Shown one piece after another: positions 25,865-35,860 of a stretch of 64,000 nt of DNA. The first letter of the stretch is position 1, and every line of letters begins with the position of its first letter. Origin of the DNA: Paenirhizobium daejeonense. GTDB lineage: Bacteria; Pseudomonadota; Alphaproteobacteria; Rhizobiales; Rhizobiaceae. The DNA is taken from contig NZ_JACLAL010000007.1 in assembly GCF_014280875.1 (NCBI RefSeq), positions 1 through 64,000 of the forward strand, in the 5' to 3' direction. The position numbers and the translations under genes are program-made. The notes under the pieces were generated by a model that saw only the letters and a program-made list of their open reading frames with translations, did not search any database and was not told the origin of the DNA.

Positions 25865-27100
25865 ATGTCTGAAGAGTCTTTTCCCCGCAGCCTCGACGGG
25901 CTGCGTATTCTCGACCTGTCACGCATACTCGCCGGACCGACTGCCACGCAGTTGCTGGCCGATCTCGGCGCGGATGTCATCAAGGTCGAAAGGCCGGGGG
26001 TGGGCGATGATACGCGCGGCTGGGGGCCGCCCTTCATCGCGAATGCGAAAGGCGAGGACAGCGATCTCAGCGCGTATTTCCTTTGCGCCAACCGCAACAA
26101 GCGTTCGATCGCCATCGACCTTGCCGCGGATGAGGGGGCGGCGCTTGTAAGGCGATTGGCTGCCATTTCCGATGTCGTCATCGAAAACTACAAGCCGGGG
26201 GATCTCGCTCGACGTGGCCTTGGATACCACGATATCAGGATGATAAAGCCTGATATCGTCTGGTGCTCCATCTCCGGCTTCGGCCAGACCGGGCCTTATG
26301 CTCACAGGACAGGCTACGATTTTCTGGTGCAGGCGATGGGCGGTATCATGAGTATTACCGGCGAGCCTGAGGAAAAGGGCGGACGTCCGCTCAAGGTGGG
26401 GCTCGGTATCGCCGATGTGATGTGCGGCATGTATGCGACAGTGGGCATCCTGGCAGCGCTGAGGCACCGCGAGCGGACTGGTGAAGGTCAGTTCATCGAT
26501 CTCGCCCTCTATGATGCGCAGGTCGCCTGGCTGATCAATGCCGCAACAGGCCATCTCGTTTCCGGAAAGATTCCGGGGCGCATAGGCAATCGTCATCCGA
26601 ATATCGCGCCCTATCAGACGTTCCCGACCGCCGCCGGCGAATTGGCCGTCGCGGTCGGAAACGACCAGCAGTTCGCAAGGTTCTGCGTTGTCATTGGTGC
26701 GCCCGGGCTTGCAGATGATCCACGCTTCCGCCGTAATCGCGATCGTGTGCAGAACATCGAGGCTCTCGACCCGCTGATATCGCAGGCGCTCGCGATGGAA
26801 AGCGCGGAGCGATGGGAGGAGCGACTGACGGAAGTCGGGGTGCCCGCCGGACGTGTCGCCACGCTCGATCAGGTGCTCGGCCATCCTCACACTCTCGCGC
26901 GTGAAATGGTCGTGACGATGCAGGGTGGGGACGGGCGGGACGTTCGTGTTCTCGGTAATCCCCTGAAGATGTCGGCCACGCCCGTTCGCTTCGATCTTGC
27001 GCCGCCGCATGTTGATCAGGATCGCGACCATGTCATTCGACTGCTTGAAGAGGCGGAGCGGGCTGCTCGGCTGCCTGATGATCAGTCCACATCGGGATAG
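25865..27100 (+). CDS. CaiB/BaiF family CoA-transferase
   Basis: The 411-residue protein begins LDGLRILDLSRILAGPTATQLLADLGADVIKVERPGVGDDTRGWGPP, the class III CoA-transferase signature. Also present are NRNKRSIAIDLAADEGAALV, VVIENYKPGDLARRGLGY (catalytic Asp expected near here) and CSISGFGQTGPYAHRTGYDFLVQAMGG. Enzymes of this family move CoA between carboxylic acids. It sits six bases after the OpgC-like gene, so TPP enzyme, OpgC and CoA-transferase form one operon. The acid is unknown. Confidence 0.95.
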   Translation: MSEESFPRSLDGLRILDLSRILAGPTATQLLADLGADVIKVERPGVGDDTRGWGPPFIANAKGEDSDLSAYFLCANRNKRSIAIDLAADEGAALVRRLAAISDVVIENYKPGDLARRGLGYHDIRMIKPDIVWCSISGFGQTGPYAHRTGYDFLVQAMGGIMSITGEPEEKGGRPLKVGLGIADVMCGMYATVGILAALRHRERTGEGQFIDLALYDAQVAWLINAATGHLVSGKIPGRIGNRHPNIAPYQTFPTAAGELAVAVGNDQQFARFCVVIGAPGLADDPRFRRNRDRVQNIEALDPLISQALAMESAERWEERLTEVGVPAGRVATLDQVLGHPHTLAREMVVTMQGGDGRDVRVLGNPLKMSATPVRFDLAPPHVDQDRDHVIRLLEEAERAARLPDDQSTSG

Positions 27101-27129
27101 ACTGCAGCGTCCGGCAAGCTCATCAAGGC

Positions 27130-27167
27130 ACCCAGCCGGCAGGATGAAGTCATGCCGACGGCTGGGT
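27130..27167. terminator. Hairpin between converging genes
   Basis: ACCCAGCCG (27130-27138) pairs with CGGCTGGGT (27159-27167), extended inside by GGCA/TGCC. It lies between the ends of the CaiB-like and YHS genes. There is no clear T-run. Confidence 0.5.
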
Positions 27168-27183
27168 CCCATGCTCATGTAGT

Positions 27184-27645
27184 TCAGGGGGCGGCTTGTG
27201 TCTTCACCTTGTCCCAGTTTTCATCAGCCCGTTTGATGAAGGCCTGCCTGTCGCTCCTCCAGGTCTTGGCCACCTCGTCGTCGTAGTTCAGGTAGAGCTT
27301 CCCATCGACGATCGAAAAGGCTTGCGGCTCCGTTATCGCTTTATAGCCCCGGGCCGTTCCATAAGCGCAGAAGCCGCCATATTGTGGGGAATAATGCTCG
27401 GGGTCGGTCGCAAAGAGGTCACGGTGGGCCCTGGAGACAAATCGGAACGTCGCACCCTTGTAGATCGTGGTGAAGGCTGCGGAACCCCTAACGGGTTTTC
27501 CATCGGTAAAATAGCTCACCGGATCATAGCCATGGATGGCAACGCCATCGGGGGTGAATATTTCGCCGGCTCGGACCGGTTCGGAGAAGACGAGGCTGGA
27601 GGCAACGATGGTCAGATGAATGAGGTTTCGGCCGTACGACAACAT
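27184..27645 (-). CDS. YHS-domain exported protein
   Basis: The 153-residue protein has a signal peptide (about 26 residues, ending EPVRAGE) and a YHS metal-binding domain: GVAIHGYDPVSYFTDGKPVRGSAAFTTIYKGATFRFVSRAHRDLFATDPEHYSPQYGGFCAYG. The tail has KLYLNYDDEVAKTWRSD. This is the periplasmic YHS protein type, probably binding a metal such as copper through Tyr, His and Ser or Cys residues. GGAGACC precedes the start. It stands alone. Confidence 0.9.
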   Translation of the reverse strand: MLSYGRNLIHLTIVASSLVFSEPVRAGEIFTPDGVAIHGYDPVSYFTDGKPVRGSAAFTTIYKGATFRFVSRAHRDLFATDPEHYSPQYGGFCAYGTARGYKAITEPQAFSIVDGKLYLNYDDEVAKTWRSDRQAFIKRADENWDKVKTQAAP

Positions 27646-28110
27646 GAGGTCTCCTTTTCATAGGCTCAACCTCCGCTATTCGTCCGGCGATATGGTTTTG
27701 TTTCCCTAGGTGGGGTCACAAATACGTGCGTGCTGCTCCGAGTCGCAATCATCGTCGGCACAACTGTTCAGACCCCATCAAGTCTTCCTGCTGACCCGGA
27801 TGTATGGTCCCATTTCCCATGGACGTAGCTTTGCCGACGGAAGCCCTCGATTTCATGGCTGCTTGCATAGCCGGCCTGAAGTTGTCGGCGCAGATAAAGT
27901 CAGGCGTGCAAATCGGTGGCGAGATCGCCGAGAGTGTGCCGTTGTCACTGGCCATGGTTGAAATGTGCAACTCGTCGCCGGTGAGGCTTTGGGCCCTGCG
28001 GTATGAAGTACTTATCGATAGTTATAGAGGTTTTCCAAACGCTGCGGACGAGGATAGCCGACCGGTTGTGAAGGTCTCCCGAAGTTACCTGAGATCCAAT
28101 AACTCGGAGT
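27646..28110. other. Unassigned stretch
   Basis: About 465 bases lie between the YHS gene start and the end of the TnpA-AraC fusion gene. Reverse frame 27970-27749 and forward frame 27804-28208 are open, but I recognise neither, and the forward one runs antisense into the fusion gene. Part of it may be a gene remnant. Confidence 0.35.
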
Positions 28111-29058
28111 TTATTTGGCTTCGGCTGCGGTCTCTTCCGAGGAACCTTTACCTCTTGCCCGTCGCCAAGCTCCGGGTGACACGCCCATCCTTCGCCGAAA
28201 CATTCTGATCAAATGGCTTTCGTCGGCAAAGCCGCAGAGTGCAGCCACGTCAAAGAGGCTGCCTCCAGCTAACAGGCATTCTTTTGCGCGTTCTATCCTT
28301 CTGCATTGCAACCATTCATAGGGCGCCACGCCGGTGGAACGCTTGAACCCGTGCGCGAATTGGCTTGTCCGAAGACCACAGAGCTGAGCGAGATCAGCAA
28401 GGCCGATGCCTCCAACGAGGCTGGTTTCGATGACGTCCTTGGCCAGACGCACCTGCCATGTGCACAAACCTCCAACAATCGGACGGCGTATCGCGAGGTC
28501 GCCATAATGGGTACAAAGATAGATGCCAAGGCTCCACATATAGTGGTCCGCCATCAATGAATCCATGGTCTCAGGAGCATCGAAGAAGGGGTATATCCGC
28601 AACGCGAGGCGGCGCAGAACAGGATCGTCCGTCATGTGATAGAGACTTCGTCCCAGATGCGTTACATGAGGTACTTCAAGATCGTTAGTGATCTCCCGCA
28701 TGAAGCTACGCTGGAGGATCACCTCCTGCGTATGGCGCGGTGTGGTAAAATCAATATGAGCCAGATCCGAGACGTACAGAAAATGTGTCTGCCCCTTCCT
28801 GACAGGTGGTTCGACGATTACTGCTGCGAACTCCACCGCGTCCTCAGGTGCAGGCAGAACCAGCTTGCCCTGCCGTGCCATCGTTCGCCAGGTGGACAGG
28901 TGGTTCGGCTTCAGGCCATGCCGTTCGGCTACTTCATTCACCAACGCTCCGGGCCGGAGGCTCTCCGAAACGATTTGCGCTTTCACCTTGTCCGACCAGT
29001 GCCGGTGAACCTCACGTCCAGACTTCCTGGTCGTGAGAACCTCCAATGTACTCTCCAT
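28111..29058 (-). CDS. Fusion of IS66 TnpA N-terminus to an AraC-type regulator
   Basis: One open frame of 315 residues. Residues 1-86 are IS66 TnpA (starting MESTLEVLTTRKSGREVH); in the first 84 positions they differ at 8 from TnpA of the complete element at 48123. From about residue 87 the sequence is an AraC regulator lacking its normal start. It has a sensor part (FLYVSDLAHIDFTT, then RIYPFFDAPETMDSLMADHYMWSLGIYLCTHYG) and a tandem HTH at about 205-305 (IGLADLAQLCGLRTSQFAHGFKRSTG and SLFDVAALCGFADESHLIRMFRRRMG). The junction, near 28800, keeps frame. Expression would come from the IS66 end. A chimera with two DNA-binding parts is possible, as is an inert relic. Confidence 0.75.
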   Translation of the reverse strand: MESTLEVLTTRKSGREVHRHWSDKVKAQIVSESLRPGALVNEVAERHGLKPNHLSTWRTMARQGKLVLPAPEDAVEFAAVIVEPPVRKGQTHFLYVSDLAHIDFTTPRHTQEVILQRSFMREITNDLEVPHVTHLGRSLYHMTDDPVLRRLALRIYPFFDAPETMDSLMADHYMWSLGIYLCTHYGDLAIRRPIVGGLCTWQVRLAKDVIETSLVGGIGLADLAQLCGLRTSQFAHGFKRSTGVAPYEWLQCRRIERAKECLLAGGSLFDVAALCGFADESHLIRMFRRRMGVSPGAWRRARGKGSSEETAAEAK

Positions 29059-29141
29059 GGAGAAACTCCCATTGCTCGTCTATGGATAGGCGATCACAGA
29101 TCAGAGCGACGAAGGCAACGTGGGAGTGGAACAGCGGTTAC
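28801..29141 (-). mobile_element. IS66 remnant (left end and tnpA 5' part)
   Basis: The outer inverted repeat, read from 29141 on the reverse strand, is GTAACCGCTGTTCCACTCCC, close to the left end of the complete IS66 at 48040. The leader and the first 86 codons of tnpA follow. The rest of tnpA, tnpB, tnpC and the other end are gone and replaced by AraC-gene sequence. This suggests an adjacent deletion after insertion. Confidence 0.8.
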
Positions 29142-29224
29142 CGAATGTCGCGCCTGTGGGCGACGGAACGAATGCGTCATCGTGTCCGTGGCCTCCTTTG
29201 AAACCGAAGCTTCGGTGACCAGTT

Positions 29225-29464
29225 CTACCGGTTGTTCAAGATAAGGAGCGCATTTCTGCTTGGTCGGCCAATGGGTGACATAGCAGCCGGGGCCCCGTCG
29301 ACGCGCGGTCGCTGGCAAGGCGCGTGGTGTGTGCGAGAGTTGAACCAGCCAGAAGCGGCGCGTTCCAGTCGCGAGAGCATTATCCTGACGATCTGCTGAA
29401 CGCGGGCCTGCAGCTGCCGTAGATGCGTTTCCTCGCGTGGGCCACCAACGCGTGGAATCGTCAT
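29225..29464 (-). pseudogene. Possible truncated gene of unknown family
   Basis: A well-placed ribosome site (GGGAGA) precedes ATG 29464. About 40 residues follow that look protein-like (MTIPRVGGPREETHLRQLQA), and then a less convincing arginine- and proline-rich stretch to a stop at 29225. The IS66 remnant begins 84 bases further on. This could be the 5' end of a gene broken by IS66 or by a frameshift. I do not recognise the family. Confidence 0.3.
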
Positions 29465-29715
29465 TGAAATTCTCCCTCTAAATCGCGGGGCGCCGGTTCG
29501 AATCCGCTCAAGAGCTCGAAGGGTCTATCGTTTTCCTTCAACCGATGGCCATCATCAAACCCGGCGGCTCAGGCAGCGCTCGATTTTGTGCCCAGCATGG
29601 CGCGGATAATACCGATCGATATTCCAAACTGTCGCTCTGTTTGCCAACCCACCACCCATGTTTCTTGTCGCAGGCTGCTCGAATATTACCGGGAGACCGC
29701 CATGCCGATTTTCTG
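29465..29715. other. Gap without recognised gene
   Basis: About 250 bases hold an isolated tRNA T-loop-like string (29495-29505) without a foldable tRNA around it. I see no gene. Confidence 0.4.
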
Positions 29716-29755
29716 TCACACGAACGCCGGCCCGATTAGGCCGGCCTTTGTGTGA
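29716..29755. terminator. Long hairpin after chemoreceptor gene
   Basis: The arms 29716-29732 and 29739-29755 pair at 15 of 17 positions, with GCCGGCC/GGCCGGC next to a 6-base loop and TCACAC/GTGTGA at the base. It lies 20 bases beyond the chemoreceptor stop at 29776. There is no T-run in that direction, but the stem is strong. Confidence 0.55.
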
Positions 29756-29775
29756 GGGTCAACGGACGAGGGAGT

Positions 29776-31752
<1,977 letters not shown>

Positions 31753-31896
31753 CTATGACAACAGAAGCATCGTTGACGATCAGCAGCGGACCTCTAACGT
31801 CATAGTTCGCAATGGCGACCTGACCAGCTAGGCAGGAGACTTTACGGCAGACCGCCTGCGCGGCCAACGTGAATAGGTCATGTGGCCCGTTACTGC

Positions 31897-32793
31897 CTAA
31901 GGTGTTTTCCAGGCCTTCAAAAGCATCTCCACGAACTTCTCCGCCGCAGGAGATAGGACACTGCTTCGCCTCTGCACAATGCCGATCGTTCGCGACACCA
32001 CTGGGTTCACGATTGGTCTTGTCACCAGGAAAGGATGATCATCCTGCGGCGTGGCTAAACGTGGCAACACGGAGATCCCAAGTCCCGCTTCCACGAGGCC
32101 AAGCGAGGTGTTGAGATGGGTCACCTCATAGAACCAGTTCAGTTTCAAATTGTGTCGCGCCAGCGCTCCGTCGAGCAGTGTTCTGTTGCCGCTGGAACGG
32201 TCAACGACAACCAGCGGGTAAGGCTCCAGTTGATCCCATTCGATTGTCTCAAATTCCGCCAAGCGATGGTCCTTCCTCATCGCCAGGACGAACGGGTCGT
32301 CTATGAGCGGCTCAAACGCCAGATCTGGATCCGAATTTCCCATCAGGTTGATGCCGAATTCTACCTCGCCACGCGCCACGGCCTGCAGGCCCTCATTTGC
32401 CGTCAGGTCTCTGATACGCAACCGGATATGCGGGTATTCCTTGCTAAAGGTTTTGATGACGGTCGGCAGGAAATAAAACGCTGCTGTAGGAACGCAGGCC
32501 ATCGTAATAAGACCACGTCGTTGTGCACCGTCCTTCATTGCAAAAAGCGATCCATCGAACTCCTCCAGCATTCGCCGGACAAGTGGCATTACCTCCTGGC
32601 CCATTGCCGTCGGAGCGACATGGCGGGTGGTTCGTTCGAGAAGAGGCGCTCCAATGGCCTGTTCCAGTTTTTGGATCCGGCGAGTGAGCGCCGGTTGCGA
32701 GATATGCAGCGCATCAGCTGCCCTATGGAAGCTTTCCAGCTCGACGACGGCCTGAAACGCCCGCAAATCAAGAATTTCGCAATTGATGCTCAT
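31897..32793 (-). CDS. LysR family regulator (aromatic-catabolism type)
   Basis: The 298-residue protein starts LDLRAFQAVVELESFHRAADALHISQPALTRRIQKLEQAIGAPLLERTTR, the HTH. The effector domain has MACVPTAAFYFLPTVIKTF, FGINLMG, ALAMRKDH-type and GLVEAGLGISVLPRLA segments. It is divergent from the PrpF-type tautomerase gene, with 106 bases between, and so is the likely activator of the prpF-ABC unit. ATTGCAA/TTGCAAT-like repeats lie in the shared promoter. Confidence 0.9.
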   Translation of the reverse strand: MSINCEILDLRAFQAVVELESFHRAADALHISQPALTRRIQKLEQAIGAPLLERTTRHVAPTAMGQEVMPLVRRMLEEFDGSLFAMKDGAQRRGLITMACVPTAAFYFLPTVIKTFSKEYPHIRLRIRDLTANEGLQAVARGEVEFGINLMGNSDPDLAFEPLIDDPFVLAMRKDHRLAEFETIEWDQLEPYPLVVVDRSSGNRTLLDGALARHNLKLNWFYEVTHLNTSLGLVEAGLGISVLPRLATPQDDHPFLVTRPIVNPVVSRTIGIVQRRSSVLSPAAEKFVEMLLKAWKTP

Positions 32794-32899
32794 ATCGCAA
32801 TAAAACCTCCGAACATTGCATTTAACAGTTTATGCGTCTTTCCCCATATTGCAACAACAAGCGACATTAATCCGCAGCATGCAAGACTGAGGCTTAGCC
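32794..32899. promoter_or_regulatory. Divergent promoter with ATATTGCAA-type LysR boxes
   Basis: Related motifs CATATCGCAATA (just after the LysR start), ACATTGCAT near 32813 and CATATTGCAACAA near 32846 recur within about 60 bases. They form opposed half-sites. This spacing is usual for a LysR regulator bound between divergent genes. Confidence 0.45.
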
Positions 32900-33982
32900 A
32901 TGAACGATCTGATTAAGATACCCTGTGTTCTGATGCGCGGTGGAACATCGCGTGGGCCGTTCTTTCTCGCCTCTGATCTTCCTCGTGAACGAGCAGAGCG
33001 GGATGCAGCCCTTCTCTCCATCATGGGCTCCGGGCACCCGCTGCAAATCGATGGCATCGGCGGCGGCAATCCGGTCACGTCCAAAGTGGCGATCATCGGT
33101 CCTTCATCGATCAAGGGCGCCGACATCGACTATCTTTTCGCCCAGGTTCGCACCGACCGGCAGTTTGTCGATTATTCGCCGAATTGCGGGAACATGCTGG
33201 CAGCCGTCGGTCCCTTCGCGATCGAGGCAGGGCTGGTGGAGGCTCAGGGCAACGATACGCTGGTGCGCATTCATAACGTCAACACCGGCAAGCTGATCGA
33301 GGCGAAGGTGCCGACGCGTGGTCGGGAGGTCATCTATCTCGGCGATGCTTCGATTGACGGCGTGCCCGGTCTTGCAGCGCCCATCGCCCTGACATTCATG
33401 GATGCCGCCGGCGCGAAAACCGGCAAGTTGCTGCCCACCGACAAGGCGGTCGACATGATCGACGGCATCGCGGTGACGGCCATCGACTGTGCCATTCCGA
33501 TGGTGCTGATGCGCGCCGCCGATCTCGGCGTGACGGGTTACGAGGAGCCGCAGGCCCTTACCGCCAATCGCGAACTGATCGAGCGCATGAGCCGCATCCG
33601 GATCGAAGCCGGCAAGCTGATGGGCATGGGCGACGTGGCCGACATGGTCATTCCAAAGCCGGTGCTCATTGCGCCCGCGCGCAAGGGTGGTACGCTTTCG
33701 GTCCGGTATTTCATGCCCAACGACTGTCATCCCGCCCTGGCCACGACCGGTGCAGTCGGTATCGCAACCGCCGCTGTGACCGAAGGCTCCGTTGCCTATG
33801 ATCTGGCAGGCCGTCTTTCCGTACCGACCCTCGTGCGCATCGAACACCCCGCCGGCCGGCTCGACGTACAGCTTGAAATGCGAAACGGGGCCATCACAGC
33901 CGGTCTTGTGAGAACAGCACGCAGACTTTTCGAAGGCTTCGCCTTCGCCAAGCCCATCGCTGCAATTGAAGCCGCAGCTTAG
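32900..33982 (+). CDS. PrpF-family isomerase (4-oxalomesaconate tautomerase-like)
   Basis: The 360-residue protein begins IKIPCVLMRGGTSRGPFFLASDLP. It shows DGIGGGNPVTSKVAIIGPSS, VDYSPNCGNMLAAVGPFAIEAGLV (active-site Cys), and FMPNDCHPALATTGAVGIATA (second Cys). This is the PrpF/GalD/LigU two-domain fold, which moves C-H bonds in tricarboxylic intermediates of gallate and protocatechuate breakdown or of the methylcitrate cycle. The length fits GalD/LigU-like enzymes. It is first in the operon ahead of an ABC importer, so the importer may bring in its pathway's substrate. Confidence 0.85.
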   Translation: MNDLIKIPCVLMRGGTSRGPFFLASDLPRERAERDAALLSIMGSGHPLQIDGIGGGNPVTSKVAIIGPSSIKGADIDYLFAQVRTDRQFVDYSPNCGNMLAAVGPFAIEAGLVEAQGNDTLVRIHNVNTGKLIEAKVPTRGREVIYLGDASIDGVPGLAAPIALTFMDAAGAKTGKLLPTDKAVDMIDGIAVTAIDCAIPMVLMRAADLGVTGYEEPQALTANRELIERMSRIRIEAGKLMGMGDVADMVIPKPVLIAPARKGGTLSVRYFMPNDCHPALATTGAVGIATAAVTEGSVAYDLAGRLSVPTLVRIEHPAGRLDVQLEMRNGAITAGLVRTARRLFEGFAFAKPIAAIEAAA

Positions 33983-34027
33983 ATACGGCCATATTGACGC
34001 AAAACATGAAACAGGGAGGAGACCCTT

Positions 34028-35029
34028 ATGCGTAAATTTTTGCTTGCAACTGCAGCGCTCTGTGCGCTGGCAGCATCCGCCAACGCCGAATCCGTCAGAA
34101 TGAGCGTAGGTTCCTACAACCTCAACAACCTGCCTTTCCCGGTCGCGGCAAGCCTCGGATTCTACAAGGATGAAGGGCTCGACGTAACGACCGAGAATTT
34201 CGCCCAGGGCGGCTCCAAGGTGCTTCAGGCACTGGTTGCCGGTTCCACCGACGTCGCCGTTGGCTTCTACGATCACACGATCCAGATGCAGTCGCAGAAC
34301 AAGCACGTGGTCGGCTTCGTCCAGCTTGCGCGCAATTCCGGCCTTGTCCTTGCCGGCAAGAACGATACCGACTTCGATCCGGCCAAGCCCGAGACGATCA
34401 AGGGCAAGAAGATCGGCATCACCTCGCCCGGCTCTTCCTCCGATTTCTTTATTCGCTACTACATGAAGCAGCACAATCTCAGCGACAACGACATCTCCAT
34501 CATCGGTGTCGGTTCGGGTGCGGCGGCCGTGGCCGCCCTGCAGCAGGGCAAGATCGATCTGCTCGTCAACTACGATCCTGCCGCGACCATCGTCATTGAG
34601 CGTGGGCTGGGCAAGATCCTCATCGACGCCCGTAGCGATCAGGGCGCCAAGGATGTCTACGGCGGGATCTATCCGACCTCCGTCCTTTACGCGACGCAGG
34701 ACTACATCAATGCCAATCCCGAAGTCATCCAGAAGGTCACCAATGCGACGGTTCGCGCGCTGCACTGGATGAAGCAGCACTCAGCCGAAGAGATCGTGGC
34801 AAAGCTCCCCGATGATTACGTCTCCGGCGACAAGCAGACCTACATCAAGGCCGTTGAGGCCGCCAAGGCCATCTTCTCCGAAGACGGCAAGTTCGAGCCT
34901 GCCGACCTGCAAACGCCGCTGGCCGTTCTGAAGAGCTTCAATGAAGCCGTCGCCAAGGCCACTATCGATCTCAACACAACCTACACCAACAAGTTCGTCG
35001 AGGCAGCTGCCTCGAAGGCCGGGAACTGA
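34028..35029 (+). CDS. ABC transporter substrate-binding protein (NMT1/SsuA-like)
   Basis: The 333-residue protein has a signal peptide (MRKFLLATAALCALAASANA). The two-lobe NMT1/SsuA fold shows SVGSYNLNNLPFPVAASLGFYKDEGLDVTTENFAQGGSKVLQALVAGSTDVAVGFYDHT, then GKKIGITSPGSSSDFF and KIDLLVNYDPAATI. Relatives bind nitrate, sulfonates, taurine, pyrimidine precursors or aromatic acids in the periplasm. GGGAGGAGA precedes the ATG. It is followed directly by ATPase and permease genes. Confidence 0.9.
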   Translation: MRKFLLATAALCALAASANAESVRMSVGSYNLNNLPFPVAASLGFYKDEGLDVTTENFAQGGSKVLQALVAGSTDVAVGFYDHTIQMQSQNKHVVGFVQLARNSGLVLAGKNDTDFDPAKPETIKGKKIGITSPGSSSDFFIRYYMKQHNLSDNDISIIGVGSGAAAVAALQQGKIDLLVNYDPAATIVIERGLGKILIDARSDQGAKDVYGGIYPTSVLYATQDYINANPEVIQKVTNATVRALHWMKQHSAEEIVAKLPDDYVSGDKQTYIKAVEAAKAIFSEDGKFEPADLQTPLAVLKSFNEAVAKATIDLNTTYTNKFVEAAASKAGN

Positions 35030-35038
35030 GGATCCGCC

Positions 35039-35860
35039 ATGTCTTCGCCAGTAAGAAAGCTAGAGGCCGTGACAGAACTGAAAGCCAAGCCGATGGTGGC
35101 GATCGATGACGTGACCATGGCATTTGGTTCGTTCGTGGCCGTCCAGAACGTGAACCTGAAGGTCGGTGACGGGGAGTTTCTCTCGATCGTCGGTCCGACA
35201 GGGTGCGGGAAATCCACCATCCTCAACGCCATTGCGGGGTTGCTCAAGCCCGCGCAGGGCAAGGTGTCGATCGATGGCACCGCGGTCCAGGGGGTGCAGA
35301 ACAATATCGGCTATCTCTTCCAGCAGGATGCGCTTCTGCCGTGGAAAACCGCGTTCCAGAACGTCGAGCTCGGCCTGATGTTTCGCGGCGTCCCGGAAGA
35401 GGAGCGCCGCGCCAAGGTCTTCGCCTGGCTTGAGAAGGTCGGCCTGAAAGGCTTTGGCGACCGTTTCCCGCACCAGTTGTCGGGTGGGCAGCGCAAACGC
35501 GTCCAGATGGCGCAGGCGCTAATCACCGGCCCGAAGGTCATCCTGATGGACGAACCCTTCTCGGCGCTCGATATTCATACCCGCCACCTGATGCAGAACG
35601 AGTTGCTGCGTCTGTGGCAGGAAGATCGCCGCGCGGTGGTCATGATTACCCACGATCTGGAGGAGGCGATTGCGCTTGGAGACCGTGTCGTCGTTCTCGC
35701 TGCCGGCCCGAAGAGCCGTGTCATCGAAAGCTTCCCTGTCGATCTCGAACGGCCTCGCAACGTCGCCGAGATCAAACTCGATCCGAAATTCATGACGCTC
35801 TACCGCGATATCTGGGCGTCTCTGCGTGGCGAAGTGGAGAAAAGCTATGCAAGCCGTTAA
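35039..35860 (+). CDS. ABC transporter ATP-binding protein (nitrate/sulfonate type)
   Basis: The 273-residue ATPase has Walker A GPTGCGKST at residues 52-60, Q-loop FQQDALLPW, signature LSGGQRKR at 147-154, Walker B VILMDEPFSALD at 167-178 and the switch His in MITHDLEEAI. It powers uptake with the permease at 35847, whose start overlaps its end by 14 bases. It lies ten bases after the binding-protein gene. Confidence 0.95.
   Translation: MSSPVRKLEAVTELKAKPMVAIDDVTMAFGSFVAVQNVNLKVGDGEFLSIVGPTGCGKSTILNAIAGLLKPAQGKVSIDGTAVQGVQNNIGYLFQQDALLPWKTAFQNVELGLMFRGVPEEERRAKVFAWLEKVGLKGFGDRFPHQLSGGQRKRVQMAQALITGPKVILMDEPFSALDIHTRHLMQNELLRLWQEDRRAVVMITHDLEEAIALGDRVVVLAAGPKSRVIESFPVDLERPRNVAEIKLDPKFMTLYRDIWASLRGEVEKSYASR

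Noticed and set aside
25919..27178. Reverse frame of about 419 codons
   Set aside because: It is antisense to the CaiB/BaiF gene, which has all family signatures.
29495..29505. GGTTCGAATCC, like a tRNA T-loop
   Set aside because: The flanking bases do not form a T-stem, and no anticodon or D arm lies upstream.
33104..34780. Long reverse frame of about 558 codons
   Set aside because: It runs antisense through the PrpF-like and substrate-binding genes, whose motifs are clear. The composition (His/Gly/Arg/Asp-rich) is typical of a shadow of GC-rich coding DNA.
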